A stretch of 64,000 bases of DNA from Pseudonocardia thermophila (GCF_900142365.1 NZ_FRAP01000005.1:186001-250000), one strand, 5' to 3'; shown: positions 43,055-51,302, counted from the first letter of the stretch. The notes: generated from the sequence alone by a model not told the origin. Made by a program: numbers and translations.

Positions 43055-43079
43055 CGGCTCGTCCACCCTTCACGAGAGT

Positions 43080-43087
43080 CGTTTCTA
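43080..43087 (-). promoter_or_regulatory. TAGAAACG site 1, NAMPT leader
   Basis: TAGAAACG reads on the minus strand, 25 bp upstream of NAMPT ATG 43054, within the expected 5' untranslated region. It is one of four non-coding copies in the region. Confidence 0.55.
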
Positions 43088-43213
43088 CCGACATCCGCGC
43101 CGACCGTTGATGGCACGACAGACTTTGGTGCGCGGACCTGCACTTCCAGGAGTTCACTCAGCTTTGCGCACGACTGCGGCCGACGACTAGACCTCACGCC
43201 GCTCAGCAACAGC

Positions 43214-43241
43214 ATTTTAACGTTTCTAGTGTGATCGTCAA
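43214..43241 (-). promoter_or_regulatory. NAMPT-operon promoter with an operator in the spacer
   Basis: On the minus strand TTGACG (43241-43236) and TAAAAT (43219-43214) are 16 bp apart. TAGAAACG (43228-43221) lies wholly inside the spacer, so a bound repressor would exclude RNA polymerase. The predicted leader is about 150 nt. The rest of the 43088-43444 gap shows no gene. Confidence 0.65.
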
Positions 43242-43444
43242 CGCACTCTTCCTCCGCCGCGCCGGCACGAGCATGGCGCACGACGAGGCGACCAGACGCT
43301 CACCCGATCGAGTATTTCCGCAGATCGACAATGCTGAACCGATCCACGGCAGAGCTGAGGAACACCCGATCCCGGCGAGCCGCCGTGCGACCGGCTCGCG
43401 CGTGATCGAGAAATTGTCGAATCGGTTCTACCTCGGGTGTGTGC

Positions 43445-44479
43445 TCACCCGTTCCAGAGCGCCTTCGCCGCGGGTTCCGCGGCGACCAGCTCGTCCGCGG
43501 TGGGCATTCCGCCGCGGGCTCCCTCCCCTGCGACGGACAACGCCGCCGCCGCGTTCGCGATGCGGACGGCGTCGTCGAGGCCGACGCCGCGGGCCAGCGC
43601 CAGCGCCAGCACGCCGCTGAACGTGTCGCCCGCCCCAGTGGTGTCGCGGACCGTCGCCGGCCGGGGCGGCACGTGCTCGCTCGTCCCGCCGGGACGGACC
43701 ACGAGAACACCGTCCGCCCCGAGCGTCACGACCACCTCGGCCCCGGTCACCGCGACCAGCGCGTGCGCCGCGTCGAGGACCTGGTCCCGCTTCGGCTCCG
43801 CGCCGTCGGCCGGTGGTCGACCGGCGAGCGCGAGGCACTCCCCCGCGTTCGGGGTGAGGACCGGGCCGAGCCCGAGCAACTCGGCCACGACCGGCACGAC
43901 CGGTGCCGGGTTGAGGATGCAGCGCACCCCCGCGCCGTGCGCCGCGCGCACGGCCGCCGCCACCGCCTCCTCCGGGATCTCCGTGCTGACCAGCACCCCG
44001 CCCGCACCGGGCAGGACCCGGGCGAGCTCGGCCGTCACCAGCTCGGCCGACACGTCGCCGTTCGCGCCGGCGCCGACGGCGATCTGGTTCTCGCCGCCCG
44101 GGCCGACCACGATCAACGCCACCCCCGTCGGCGACGCGGTGCTGACCAGCACCCCGGAGGTGTCGACCCCGTCGTCCTGCAGCTCGCGCAGAGCCTGCCG
44201 GCCGATGTCGTCGTCGCCGACGGCACCGATGTAGCGCACCCGGCCACCGGCCCGGGCCGCCGCGACGGCCGCGTTCGCGCCCTTGCCCCCGCCGAACCTC
44301 TCCATCCCGGGCCCGACGACGGTCTCGCCGGGAGCCGGCAGGCGCGGGGCCCGCACCACCATGTCGACGTTGACCGCGCCGAGGACCACGAGGTCGACGG
44401 CCGGTGCGTCAGCGGCCGGGCGGGACGACGCTGTCGCGGATCTGGACGACTGCGGGGAGCTGGTCGGCGGCCTCGACAT
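43445..44479 (-). CDS. rbsK: Ribokinase-family (PfkB) sugar kinase
   Basis: 344 residues. It has VVLGAVNVDMVVRAPRLPAP near the start, the substrate motif RFGGGKGANAAVAAARAG, VTLGADGVLV, and the PfkB signature with anion hole and catalytic Asp in RDTTGAGDTFSGVLALA. All fit ribokinase, making ribose 5-phosphate. ATG 44479 overlaps the lacI 3' end by 71 bp and has GGAGG upstream; the first 27 residues are not conserved, so a later start is possible. It ends the cupin-to-kinase operon. Confidence 0.88.
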   Translation of the reverse strand: MSRPPTSSPQSSRSATASSRPAADAPAVDLVVLGAVNVDMVVRAPRLPAPGETVVGPGMERFGGGKGANAAVAAARAGGRVRYIGAVGDDDIGRQALRELQDDGVDTSGVLVSTASPTGVALIVVGPGGENQIAVGAGANGDVSAELVTAELARVLPGAGGVLVSTEIPEEAVAAAVRAAHGAGVRCILNPAPVVPVVAELLGLGPVLTPNAGECLALAGRPPADGAEPKRDQVLDAAHALVAVTGAEVVVTLGADGVLVVRPGGTSEHVPPRPATVRDTTGAGDTFSGVLALALARGVGLDDAVRIANAAAALSVAGEGARGGMPTADELVAAEPAAKALWNG

Positions 44480-45431
44480 CCTTGCCCTCCATCAGGTCGA
44501 ACAGCGCTTTCGCGGCGCGGTAGCCCATGTCGCGGGCCGGCTGGCGCACACTGGTGAGCCGAGGGGTGAGCAGGGCGGAGATCGGCAGGTCGTCGAATCC
44601 GACGATGCTCACGTCCTCGGGGACCCGCAGCCCGTTGGTGCGGAGGTGCTCGATGGCGCCGATGGCCATCAGGTCGTTCGCGCACAGCAGCGCCGTCGGA
44701 CGTTCGTCCTCGGGCAGCTGGAGGATCTTCGCGGCGGCCTCACCGCCCGACTCCTGCCGGTAGTCGCCGTTGAACACCGGGACCGAGTCGGGATCGAGCC
44801 CGGCCCCGGCGAACGCCTCGCGGTACCCGGCGAGCCGCTGCTGCGCGGTCCAGAGCGCCGGCGGCCCGCCGATCACCGCGAGCCGTCGGTGGCCCTGGTC
44901 GAGCACGTGCGTGGCCACCTCCCGCGCGCCGCGCCGCGAGTCGCAGACCACCGACGGGAGGTCCCGGCCGGGGATCTGCTCGTCGACCAGCACGACGGGC
45001 CCGGAGCGGGCCATCTCGTAGATCGTCTCGGGCATCGACCCGGTGCCGGACAGGTAGATCACGCCGTCGACCCGCTGGCTGCGGAGGAGCTTGGCGTAGT
45101 GCTCCTCCGGCGTCTCGATGGCGTCCGGCACCACGAGCACGACCAGCACGTTCACCGCCGACGCCGCCTTCTGGACGCCCTCGGTGACCATCGCGAAGAA
45201 CTGGTTGGTCAGGTCGGGAACGACCATCGCGATGGTGGACGCCGACCGCCGCTTCAGGCTGCGCGCCGACTCGTTCGGCGAGTAGTTCAGCACGCGGATG
45301 GCGTCGAGCACGCGGTTGCGCCGCTCGGGAGCGACGGGGCCGCTGTCGTTGAGCACGTAGCTGACGGTGCTGATGGAGACGTTCGCGTGTTCAGCGACGT
45401 CCTTCATGGTGGGTCGACGGCGTGCAACCAC
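44409..45431 (-). CDS. LacI-family repressor
   Basis: 340 residues from GTG 45431, with a GGGGGAAGG tract upstream. The HTH reads PTMKDVAEHANVSISTVSYV followed by LNDSGPVAPERRNRVLDAI and the hinge helix NESARSLKRRSA. The periplasmic-binding-like core has MVVPDLTNQFFAMVTEGVQ, ALLCANDLMAIGAIEHLR and VSIVGFDDLPISALLTPRLT. It sits just upstream of ribokinase and is expected to bind a sugar or nucleoside. TAGAAACG sites around the locus are its probable operators. Confidence 0.92.
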   Translation of the reverse strand: MVARRRPTMKDVAEHANVSISTVSYVLNDSGPVAPERRNRVLDAIRVLNYSPNESARSLKRRSASTIAMVVPDLTNQFFAMVTEGVQKAASAVNVLVVLVVPDAIETPEEHYAKLLRSQRVDGVIYLSGTGSMPETIYEMARSGPVVLVDEQIPGRDLPSVVCDSRRGAREVATHVLDQGHRRLAVIGGPPALWTAQQRLAGYREAFAGAGLDPDSVPVFNGDYRQESGGEAAAKILQLPEDERPTALLCANDLMAIGAIEHLRTNGLRVPEDVSIVGFDDLPISALLTPRLTSVRQPARDMGYRAAKALFDLMEGKDVEAADQLPAVVQIRDSVVPPGR

Positions 45432-45447
45432 GGACGAGACCTTCCCC

Positions 45448-46215
45448 CTATGTGGCCCGGGCCGCCCATCGCAGGATGGACGCCCACAACTGCTGGTAGT
45501 GCGGCCATCCGACGAATTCCGGCGGAGCCCAGTGTGGGGCGAGGTCCGATGTGAACGCCACCGCACGACCGGCACCGGCGGGTCCGACGACCAACAGCGG
45601 ATCATCGCCTGCGCGGGCGACCACCGTGGCGTCCGCCTTGGCGACGACTCGGTTGTACCCCAGCAGCGGCGGCCACTCGGCGGGAGTACCGCCGAGCACC
45701 GCGTGGCCGGGCTCGTCGAAGTCGGCCTTGACGCCCTCCGGCTCCTCGACGCGGTCGTCGTGGTCGAGCATCGTGACCGGCAGAACCTCAGCGAGCGGGG
45801 TCATCCCGTAGCGGGCCTTGCCCTCGATGCCGGTGAACGACATGTAGCCACCGATCATCACCAACCCACCGCCCGCGCGCGTCCAGTCCCGCAGCACGGC
45901 CAGGCGGTTCGCGCTGCGCTCGGAGCGCAGGAACGTCTCGTCGGGGAGCAGGAAGGAGTTCGACCCGATGTCGGAGATCACGACGACGTCGAACGCGTCG
46001 AGCTCGGCGGTGCTGCGGGGGAACTGCGAGGACACCTCGTGCCCGCGGATGTAGGTGACCGCGAACCCCTCCCGGTCGAGCGCGGCCAGGAACTCCCCGG
46101 CGCCCTCCTCGTACTCGGTGGTGTGGAACTGGTCGAAGCCCTTCATGTGGATGACGTGCTTCATCCACGACTCGCCCGCGAACAGGACCCGCAGTCCCTG
46201 CCCGTCCCCGCTCAC
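45448..46215 (-). CDS. GATase1-like (STM3548-type) cytoplasmic protein
   Basis: 255 residues from ATG 46215, overlapping the PPOX stop by 4 bp. It begins RVLFAGESWMKHVIHMKGFD and contains AFDVVVISDIGSNSFLLPDE, GGGLVMIGGYMSFTGIEGKA and AFTSDLAPHWAPPEFVGW. These match a class-I glutamine-amidotransferase-like subgroup of unknown function in sugar and purine loci. The usual GATase Cys nucleophile is not apparent, so it is probably a binding or trehalose-utilisation-like protein rather than an amidotransferase. Confidence 0.72.
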   Translation of the reverse strand: MSGDGQGLRVLFAGESWMKHVIHMKGFDQFHTTEYEEGAGEFLAALDREGFAVTYIRGHEVSSQFPRSTAELDAFDVVVISDIGSNSFLLPDETFLRSERSANRLAVLRDWTRAGGGLVMIGGYMSFTGIEGKARYGMTPLAEVLPVTMLDHDDRVEEPEGVKADFDEPGHAVLGGTPAEWPPLLGYNRVVAKADATVVARAGDDPLLVVGPAGAGRAVAFTSDLAPHWAPPEFVGWPHYQQLWASILRWAARAT

Positions 46216-46727
46216 AGGAGCCGGTCCCCGACGTGGGCCGGGAGCACCCGCGCCTCCGGCATGGCGATCACGTTGATCTCCCGCATGTCCCAGCCGATCA
46301 TCTTGGTCGGCACGAGCTCGTAGTACGTGCGCCCGGCCGCCTCACCGAACTCCAGGTACTGCTCGACGTAGGGGTGGTCGACGTGGAAGTACTTGTCGAA
46401 GACCAGCTGGGCGAGCTCGTCGAGCAGCGCCTGGTCCTCGACCTCGCGCAGCGAGCCCACGATGCGCACGCCGGAGACGGTGGCGTACTCGTCACCCTGG
46501 TCGACCAGGGCCGAGAGCTGGCGACCGGCCTTGACGTTGGCGGCGTGCCGGGAGCCGGCGTCGATCGGGAGGTAGATCTTCTTGTCCTTGACGACCAGCC
46601 ACAGCGGGGTCAGGTAGATCGACCCGTCCTCGTCGATGCTGGCCACGCGGATGGTCTTGGCCCGGGCGAGGTACGCCCAGCGCTTGTCCCCCTTGAGGGG
46701 CTGCCAGGTGCTCGCGGTGACCGCCAT
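46212..46727 (-). CDS. Pyridoxamine 5'-phosphate oxidase-fold (flavin/F420-binding) protein
   Basis: 171 residues from ATG 46727. It has the split-barrel sequence AKTIRVASIDEDGSIYLTPL, WLVVKDKKIYLPIDAGSRHA, VRIVGSLREVEDQALL and RTYYELVPTKMIGWDMRE. Such proteins bind FMN or F420 and act on diverse substrates. Start and stop are tightly packed between the cupin (2-bp gap) and GATase-like genes, so the three are one unit. Specific role unknown. Confidence 0.8.
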   Translation of the reverse strand: MAVTASTWQPLKGDKRWAYLARAKTIRVASIDEDGSIYLTPLWLVVKDKKIYLPIDAGSRHAANVKAGRQLSALVDQGDEYATVSGVRIVGSLREVEDQALLDELAQLVFDKYFHVDHPYVEQYLEFGEAAGRTYYELVPTKMIGWDMREINVIAMPEARVLPAHVGDRLL

Positions 46728-46729
46728 GC

Positions 46730-47197
46730 TCAGCTCCCCTCCGCGGCGCGCAGCGCCTTCAGTTCCTTGCTGTACTCGGGCGCGTCGGCGACCCCGACCT
46801 TCGGCGACGGGCCGGACGTCCAGAAGAACTTCCACTTCACGCCGCTGGCCTCGAGCGTGTACTTGTAGCCCGCCGGCAGGTAGACGTGCTCGCCCTCCTT
46901 GGCCTCGAGGACGACCTTGCGGCCGGCCGCGTCCTCGACCACCAGCCGCGTGCGGCCCTCGAGGATGAAGTGCGACTCGTCGAAGTCCTTCTGGTCCCAG
47001 TGGTAGGGCAGGTGGTCGGGCTCGCCGTAGCAGTAGCCGTGGCGGAAGTAGCGGGCGTCGTCGCGCTCGCGCGACAGGAAGATGTTGGTGACGATGCCCT
47101 TGTTGAAGGTGAGCACGGGCATCTTCTCGATCTCGTCGGGCTCGATCACCCGGGGATAGCGACGTGCGTTGCGGGCGGTGGGATCGTATTCCGGCAC
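46730..47197 (-). CDS. Cupin-domain protein
   Basis: 155 residues from GTG 47197 with GAGGAGG upstream. The cupin motifs are PYHWDQKDFDESHFILEG and then EAKEGEHVYLPAGYKYTLEA. It is of the small single-domain type seen in sugar or acid catabolic operons (isomerase or regulator-like). It is the first gene of the operon cupin-PPOX-GATase-lacI-ribokinase; a TAGAAACG motif lies 106 bp upstream. Confidence 0.8.
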   Translation of the reverse strand: MPEYDPTARNARRYPRVIEPDEIEKMPVLTFNKGIVTNIFLSRERDDARYFRHGYCYGEPDHLPYHWDQKDFDESHFILEGRTRLVVEDAAGRKVVLEAKEGEHVYLPAGYKYTLEASGVKWKFFWTSGPSPKVGVADAPEYSKELKALRAAEGS

Positions 47198-47302
47198 GGC
47201 AACGCCTCCTCTCAGATTGGCCGAGTGGGAAGTAGGCTCGAGAAACCTTTCGCACGCGGTCCGACCACGGCGTGCGTCATTATCGTTAGACCGGGACTTG
47301 AT

Positions 47303-47310
47303 CGTTTCTA
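47303..47310 (-). promoter_or_regulatory. TAGAAACG site 3, cupin-operon promoter
   Basis: TAGAAACGATCA reads on the minus strand in the 295-bp gap upstream of the cupin gene. A weak TACGCT -10-like box lies immediately before it (47316-47311). No gene is seen in 47198-47492. Confidence 0.55.
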
Positions 47311-47492
47311 GCGTATCGGTCGCTACGGGGATGCGGTCAAGCCCTCCGTTCGGGGTTCCCACAGTCGTACGCATCGCGACCGCGTCCGGTAAATCCACTG
47401 TGAACTGGCGTTTCGGACAGATGGCTGACCCTCGGCCGAATCGGCTCGGCTACGCTCACCGGCAATGCGATTACCGATAGAACGGTTTCAAC

Positions 47493-48923
47493 TCAGCTGG
47501 GGGTGTACCCGAAGACGGTCTTGATCTCCAGGTACTCGCGCAGGCCGAAGTCGGCGTATTCCCGACCGTTGCCGCTCTGCTTGTACCCGCCGAACGCGCC
47601 GGCGAAGTCGAGCCCAGCGCCGTTGACGTGCACCATGCCGGTGCGCAGCCGCCGCGCCACCGCGCGGGCCTTGTCCAGATCGGCGGAGGAGACGAACCCG
47701 GCCAGGCCGTAGACGGTGTCGTTGGCGATCGCGACCGCCTCGTCCACGTCGGAGTAGGTCGTCACGGTGATGACCGGCCCGAAGATCTCCTCGCGGGCGA
47801 TCTGCATGTCGTTGGTGACGCCGGAGATCACCGTGGGGCGCACGAAGTAGCCCCTGTCCAGGCCCTCGGGGCGGCCGAGGCCGCCGGTGACGACCGTGGC
47901 GCCTGCGTCGACCGCGCTCCGGATCAGCCGCTGGACCTTGTCGTACGCGGCCTGGGAGACGAGCGGGCCGAGCTGCACACCCTCCTGCTCGGGGTGGCCG
48001 ACGACGAACGACTCCGCCGCGGCCCTGGCCAGCTCGAGCACCTCGGCCAGCCTGGCCTCGGGCACCAGCCAGCGCGTGCCCGCGTTGCACGACTGACCCG
48101 AGTTCGCGAAGACGTCGCCCATGTCGCGCGGCACGACGGTGGCGAAGTCGGCGTCGTCGAGCATGATGTTGGCCGACTTGCCGCCCAGCTCCTGCGCCAC
48201 CCGCTTGACGGTCGGTGCCGCGTTGCGGGCCACCTCCACCCCGGCCCGGGTCGAGCCGGTGAACGAGACCATGTCGACGTCCGGGTGGGAGGTGAGCGCG
48301 GTGCCGACACCCGGGCCATCGCCGTGGACGAGGTTGAACACGCCGGCCGGCACCCCGGCCTCGTGCAGGATCTCGGCGATGATCACCGCGTTGATCGGCG
48401 CGAGCTCGGAGGGCTTGAGGACCATCGTGCAGCCGGCCGCGAGCGCGGGCGCCACCTTCGCGGCGATGAGCAGCGGCGGCCAGTTCCACGGCGTGATGAG
48501 CCCGCAGACCCCGATCGGTTCGTGGATGATCTGCGTGCTGCCCCGCTGCTCCTCGAACCGGAAGTTCTTCAGCGCGTCGATCGCGTAGACGAACTGACCG
48601 AGTCCGGCCCCGACCTGCGCGGTCCGCGCGAGGGACGCGGGCGCCCCCATCTCGGCCATCAGCGCGGCCGCGATCTCCTCCTGCCGGGCCTGGTAGACCT
48701 CGACGATCCGCTCGAGCAGCTGCACGCGCTCCGCGACCGAGGTCTGCGAGTAGCTGGGGAACGCCGCCCGGGCCGCCGCCACCGCGCGGTCGACGTCCTC
48801 CGCGCCGCCCAGCGCCACCGTCGCGATCGGCTGCTCGGTCGACGGATCCAGGACCTCCGCCGTCGCCGTCGACGCCGGGTTGACCCACTCGCCGCCGATA
48901 TAGAAACGATCCGCGTCCTTCAT
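47493..48923 (-). CDS. NAD-dependent aldehyde dehydrogenase
   Basis: 476 residues. It has GLITPWNWPPLLIAAKVAPA, MVLKPSELAP, FTGSTRAGVEVA, Glu in QELGGKSANIML, nucleophile Cys in NSGQSCNAGTRW, and EEIFGPVITV. It begins DRFYIGGEWVNP, a form common in betaine/vanillin/lactaldehyde-type dehydrogenases; substrate unknown. ATG 48923 is chosen for its GAGGG six bases upstream; ATG 48929 is also possible. It is transcribed leftward from the divergent region holding a TAGAAACG site. Confidence 0.9.
   Translation of the reverse strand: MKDADRFYIGGEWVNPASTATAEVLDPSTEQPIATVALGGAEDVDRAVAAARAAFPSYSQTSVAERVQLLERIVEVYQARQEEIAAALMAEMGAPASLARTAQVGAGLGQFVYAIDALKNFRFEEQRGSTQIIHEPIGVCGLITPWNWPPLLIAAKVAPALAAGCTMVLKPSELAPINAVIIAEILHEAGVPAGVFNLVHGDGPGVGTALTSHPDVDMVSFTGSTRAGVEVARNAAPTVKRVAQELGGKSANIMLDDADFATVVPRDMGDVFANSGQSCNAGTRWLVPEARLAEVLELARAAAESFVVGHPEQEGVQLGPLVSQAAYDKVQRLIRSAVDAGATVVTGGLGRPEGLDRGYFVRPTVISGVTNDMQIAREEIFGPVITVTTYSDVDEAVAIANDTVYGLAGFVSSADLDKARAVARRLRTGMVHVNGAGLDFAGAFGGYKQSGNGREYADFGLREYLEIKTVFGYTPS
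48901..48908 (+). promoter_or_regulatory. TAGAAACG copy inside the dehydrogenase 5' end
   Basis: TAGAAACGAT lies 15 bp inside the coding region (codons for RFYIGG). It shares TAGAAACGAT-N0-1-CC with the copy at 49061. It may be a downstream operator or chance codon usage; distance to the 49061 copy is 160 bp. Confidence 0.3.
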
Positions 48924-49060
48924 CCTCATCCCTCGGTGGAGCCGCTCGACGGTCACGCTCGCCCAGGTCGCCAGGAAGCCCTGTGAACTGGATGTTTCAT
49001 GGACTTTTCGGCCGCGCACGCATGCTGGCGGCGGCGCGTTCTGTCGATCGAGCGAGCGTG

Positions 49061-49175
49061 TAGAAACGATTCCAGCGCAGGTTAGGGGAGGCAGCCGGGC
49101 GGGTCAAGGGCGGAGTCGGGTGACAGGACCGCCGGCACGCGTCGCGAACGACGTTGCAGCGATTCGAATCGATTC
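49061..49175. promoter_or_regulatory. Divergent control region with a TAGAAACG site and a second dyad
   Basis: The 365-bp gap 48924-49288 separates the leftward dehydrogenase from the rightward AhpD-like gene. TAGAAACGATTCC is at 49061-49073. Farther right, GATTCGAATC (49161-49170) and the overlapping GAATCGATTC (49166-49175) are perfect 10-bp palindromes. No gene is seen in the gap. Confidence 0.5.
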
Positions 49176-49288
49176 AAGCCGCGGCAGCGCCGCTCCCGAC
49201 GCGGCCGGCACCGTCGCTAGAACCTTGACGACGCTCGCCGTCGCTGTGGACACTGCCGACGCTCCCTCCGACGACGAAGGAAGGTCCC

Positions 49289-49885
49289 GTGGCTCGTCTG
49301 TACGCCGTTCCCCCGCAGGACTTCGCCCCCGAGCTGCGCGAGAAGCTCGGCGCCGCCCTCGATGATCCGCAGGGCCTCGGCCTGCTGCGGGTGTTCGCCC
49401 AGCGACCCGACCTCACCTCGGCGTTCCTCGACTTCCGCAGCGCGCTCGCCGCGCGCTCCACACTGCCGCCGCGACTGGTCGAGCTGGTGCGGCTGCGCAT
49501 CGCGTTCCACAACCAGTGCCGCAGCTGCATGGCCCTGCGCACCGCGAGCGGGGCGGAGGACGGCGTCACCGAGGAGCTGGTCTGCTCGCTGGAGAAGCCC
49601 CAGGAGGCCCCGGACCTCACCGCCGCCGAGAAGGCCGCCCTCCGCTACGCCGACCTGTTCGCCACCGACCACCTGGCCGCCGACGAGTCGGTCTTCGACC
49701 TGCTGCGCGAGCACTTCACCGAGCCCGAGATCGTCGAGCTGGGCGTGCACATCGCGATCTTCGTCGGGTTCGGCAGGCTCTCGGCGACCTGGGACATCGT
49801 CGACGACCTGCCCGAGCGCTTCCACGACCGGGAGAACGTCGTCACGCCGTGGGGTTCCGGCGCGGTGGTGGCCGACCACCGCTGA
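49289..49885 (+). CDS. Carboxymuconolactone decarboxylase/AhpD-family protein
   Basis: 198 residues from GTG 49289, preceded by AAGGAAGG. The all-helical fold carries the AhpD redox motif in VELVRLRIAFHNQCRSCMAL, with Glu, Cys-x-x-Cys and His. A second copy-like region follows (YADLFATDHLAADESVFDLL). Members are peroxidase-reducing AhpD proteins or CMD decarboxylases; the Cys pair favours a redox role. It is followed by a hairpin and then a P450 gene. Confidence 0.85.
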   Translation: MARLYAVPPQDFAPELREKLGAALDDPQGLGLLRVFAQRPDLTSAFLDFRSALAARSTLPPRLVELVRLRIAFHNQCRSCMALRTASGAEDGVTEELVCSLEKPQEAPDLTAAEKAALRYADLFATDHLAADESVFDLLREHFTEPEIVELGVHIAIFVGFGRLSATWDIVDDLPERFHDRENVVTPWGSGAVVADHR

Positions 49886-49909
49886 CACCGGAGGCCGCCC
49901 TCCTCCATC

Positions 49910-49964
49910 GAGAACGACGCTGCCGTGAGCAACAGGGTGTGTTGATCACGGCAGCGTCGTTCTC
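49910..49964. repeat. Palindromic hairpin element, copy 2
   Basis: A 19-nt arm starting GAGAACGACGCTGCC (49910-49928) pairs perfectly with 49946-49964 around a 17-nt loop containing AACAGGGTGTGTTGA. It begins 25 bp after the stop of the AhpD-like gene and fits a strong transcription terminator. It is related to the element at 24633-24697 in arm ends and the GTTGATCAC segment. Confidence 0.75.
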
Positions 49965-50081
49965 GTCGTGCTCCTCAAACGTTGACTCTTTTTCTCGCTC
50001 GTCGAATAATCGCCGACCAAGTCAATCCGTCTGGATGAACCCCGAGCTCGTGCACGATCCCGCTGCGCAAAGGAGCGTGTG

Positions 50082-51278
50082 GTGGTCAGTTCCGAGCACC
50101 TCAGCACCGAAGCGACACCCTTCGACCCGTTCGCCGACGCCCCGTCCGACGAGGTCCGACGGGAACTCTTCCGGGTGCGCGCCGCCGGATGCCCGTTCAC
50201 CCCGGTCGGCCCCGGCATCGCCTTCGTCGCGCACCACGACGTCGCCCGCCAGGCACTGCTCTCGCACGAGGCGCTGAGCAACACGGGGAACTTCGTGCTG
50301 GACGCGGGCGACGGCCCTGCACCGCCCAGCCTGATCACCCAGAGCGACCCGCCCGCGCACACCGCCCTGCGAGCCCTACTGCGGCCGGGATTCACCCGGG
50401 CGACGATCGTCCAGGCGGCTCCGTGGATTCGTGAGCACGTCGAGGCGCTGATCGACGCCCTGCCGCCCGGCGGCCCGGCCGACCTCGTCGGCCAGGTCGC
50501 GCTGCCGCTGACCGCGAGCGTGATCGCCCGGCTGGTCGGGGTGCCGCCGGAGCACGCCGAGGCGCTCAGCCGCGACTCCCTCGCCATCACCGCGATCCTG
50601 CCCGCCCCCTTCACCGGCACCGATGCCTGGCAGCGGCTGGAGCGCTACTTCACCGAGGCGGCCCGGCAGCGCCGCACCGCCCTCGATCCGCCCGATGACC
50701 TGCTCACCACGCTCGCCCTCGGCGAGGTCGACGGGCATCGGCTCACCGAGCAGGAGGTCGCCTTCCACGCCTGGCAGCTGTTCGTCGCCGGCCTGGAGAG
50801 CACCGCCTACACGATCGGGTCCACGGTCCACCAGCTCCTCGTCGACCGGCGCCGCTGGGAGGCCCTGCTGGCCGACCGATCGCTGCTCGACAACGCTCGC
50901 GAGGAGGGTCTGCGCCACGGTTCCGCGATCCGCTGGGTGCTGCGCACCGTCACCAGCCCCGTCGACATCGGTGGCGAGCCGCCGGCGGTGGGCGGCCGGG
51001 TCGTCGTCGGACTGGAATCGGCGAACTTCGACGAGTCCGTCTTCGGCCCCACCGCCGCCGCGTTCGACCTGCGACGGCCGACGGCCCGCCGGCACCTGTC
51101 CTTCGGCCACGGCATCCACCTCTGCCCGGGCGCGGAACTCTCCCGCACCGAGATCACGGTCGCGCTCCAGACGCTGATGGACCGGCTCCCAGCCCTCCGC
51201 CTCGCCCCGGGCACGGCCTACGAGAAGGTCGAGAGCCCGATGATCTGCGGGCCGAAGCGGCTCGACGTCGTCTGGTGA
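50082..51278 (+). CDS. Cytochrome P450
   Basis: About 398 residues from GTG 50082, six bases after AAGGAG; GTG 50079 is an alternative. Motifs in order: SDPPAHTALRALLRPGFT, the I-helix AGLEST, the K-helix E-x-x-R in EEGLRHGSAIRW, and the heme loop FGHGIHLCPGAELSR with the Cys ligand about residue 348. It is a soluble class-I bacterial P450 needing ferredoxin partners, none of which is encoded nearby. The substrate is unknown. Confidence 0.93.
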   Translation: MVSSEHLSTEATPFDPFADAPSDEVRRELFRVRAAGCPFTPVGPGIAFVAHHDVARQALLSHEALSNTGNFVLDAGDGPAPPSLITQSDPPAHTALRALLRPGFTRATIVQAAPWIREHVEALIDALPPGGPADLVGQVALPLTASVIARLVGVPPEHAEALSRDSLAITAILPAPFTGTDAWQRLERYFTEAARQRRTALDPPDDLLTTLALGEVDGHRLTEQEVAFHAWQLFVAGLESTAYTIGSTVHQLLVDRRRWEALLADRSLLDNAREEGLRHGSAIRWVLRTVTSPVDIGGEPPAVGGRVVVGLESANFDESVFGPTAAAFDLRRPTARRHLSFGHGIHLCPGAELSRTEITVALQTLMDRLPALRLAPGTAYEKVESPMICGPKRLDVVW

Positions 51279-51302
51279 ACCGCCGTCCCGCCCGCGTTTG
51301 AT

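Noticed and set aside
48901..48908. Fifth TAGAAACG as a firm operator
   Set aside because: It lies within conserved coding sequence (RFYIGG), so codon constraint alone may explain it; listed only at low confidence.
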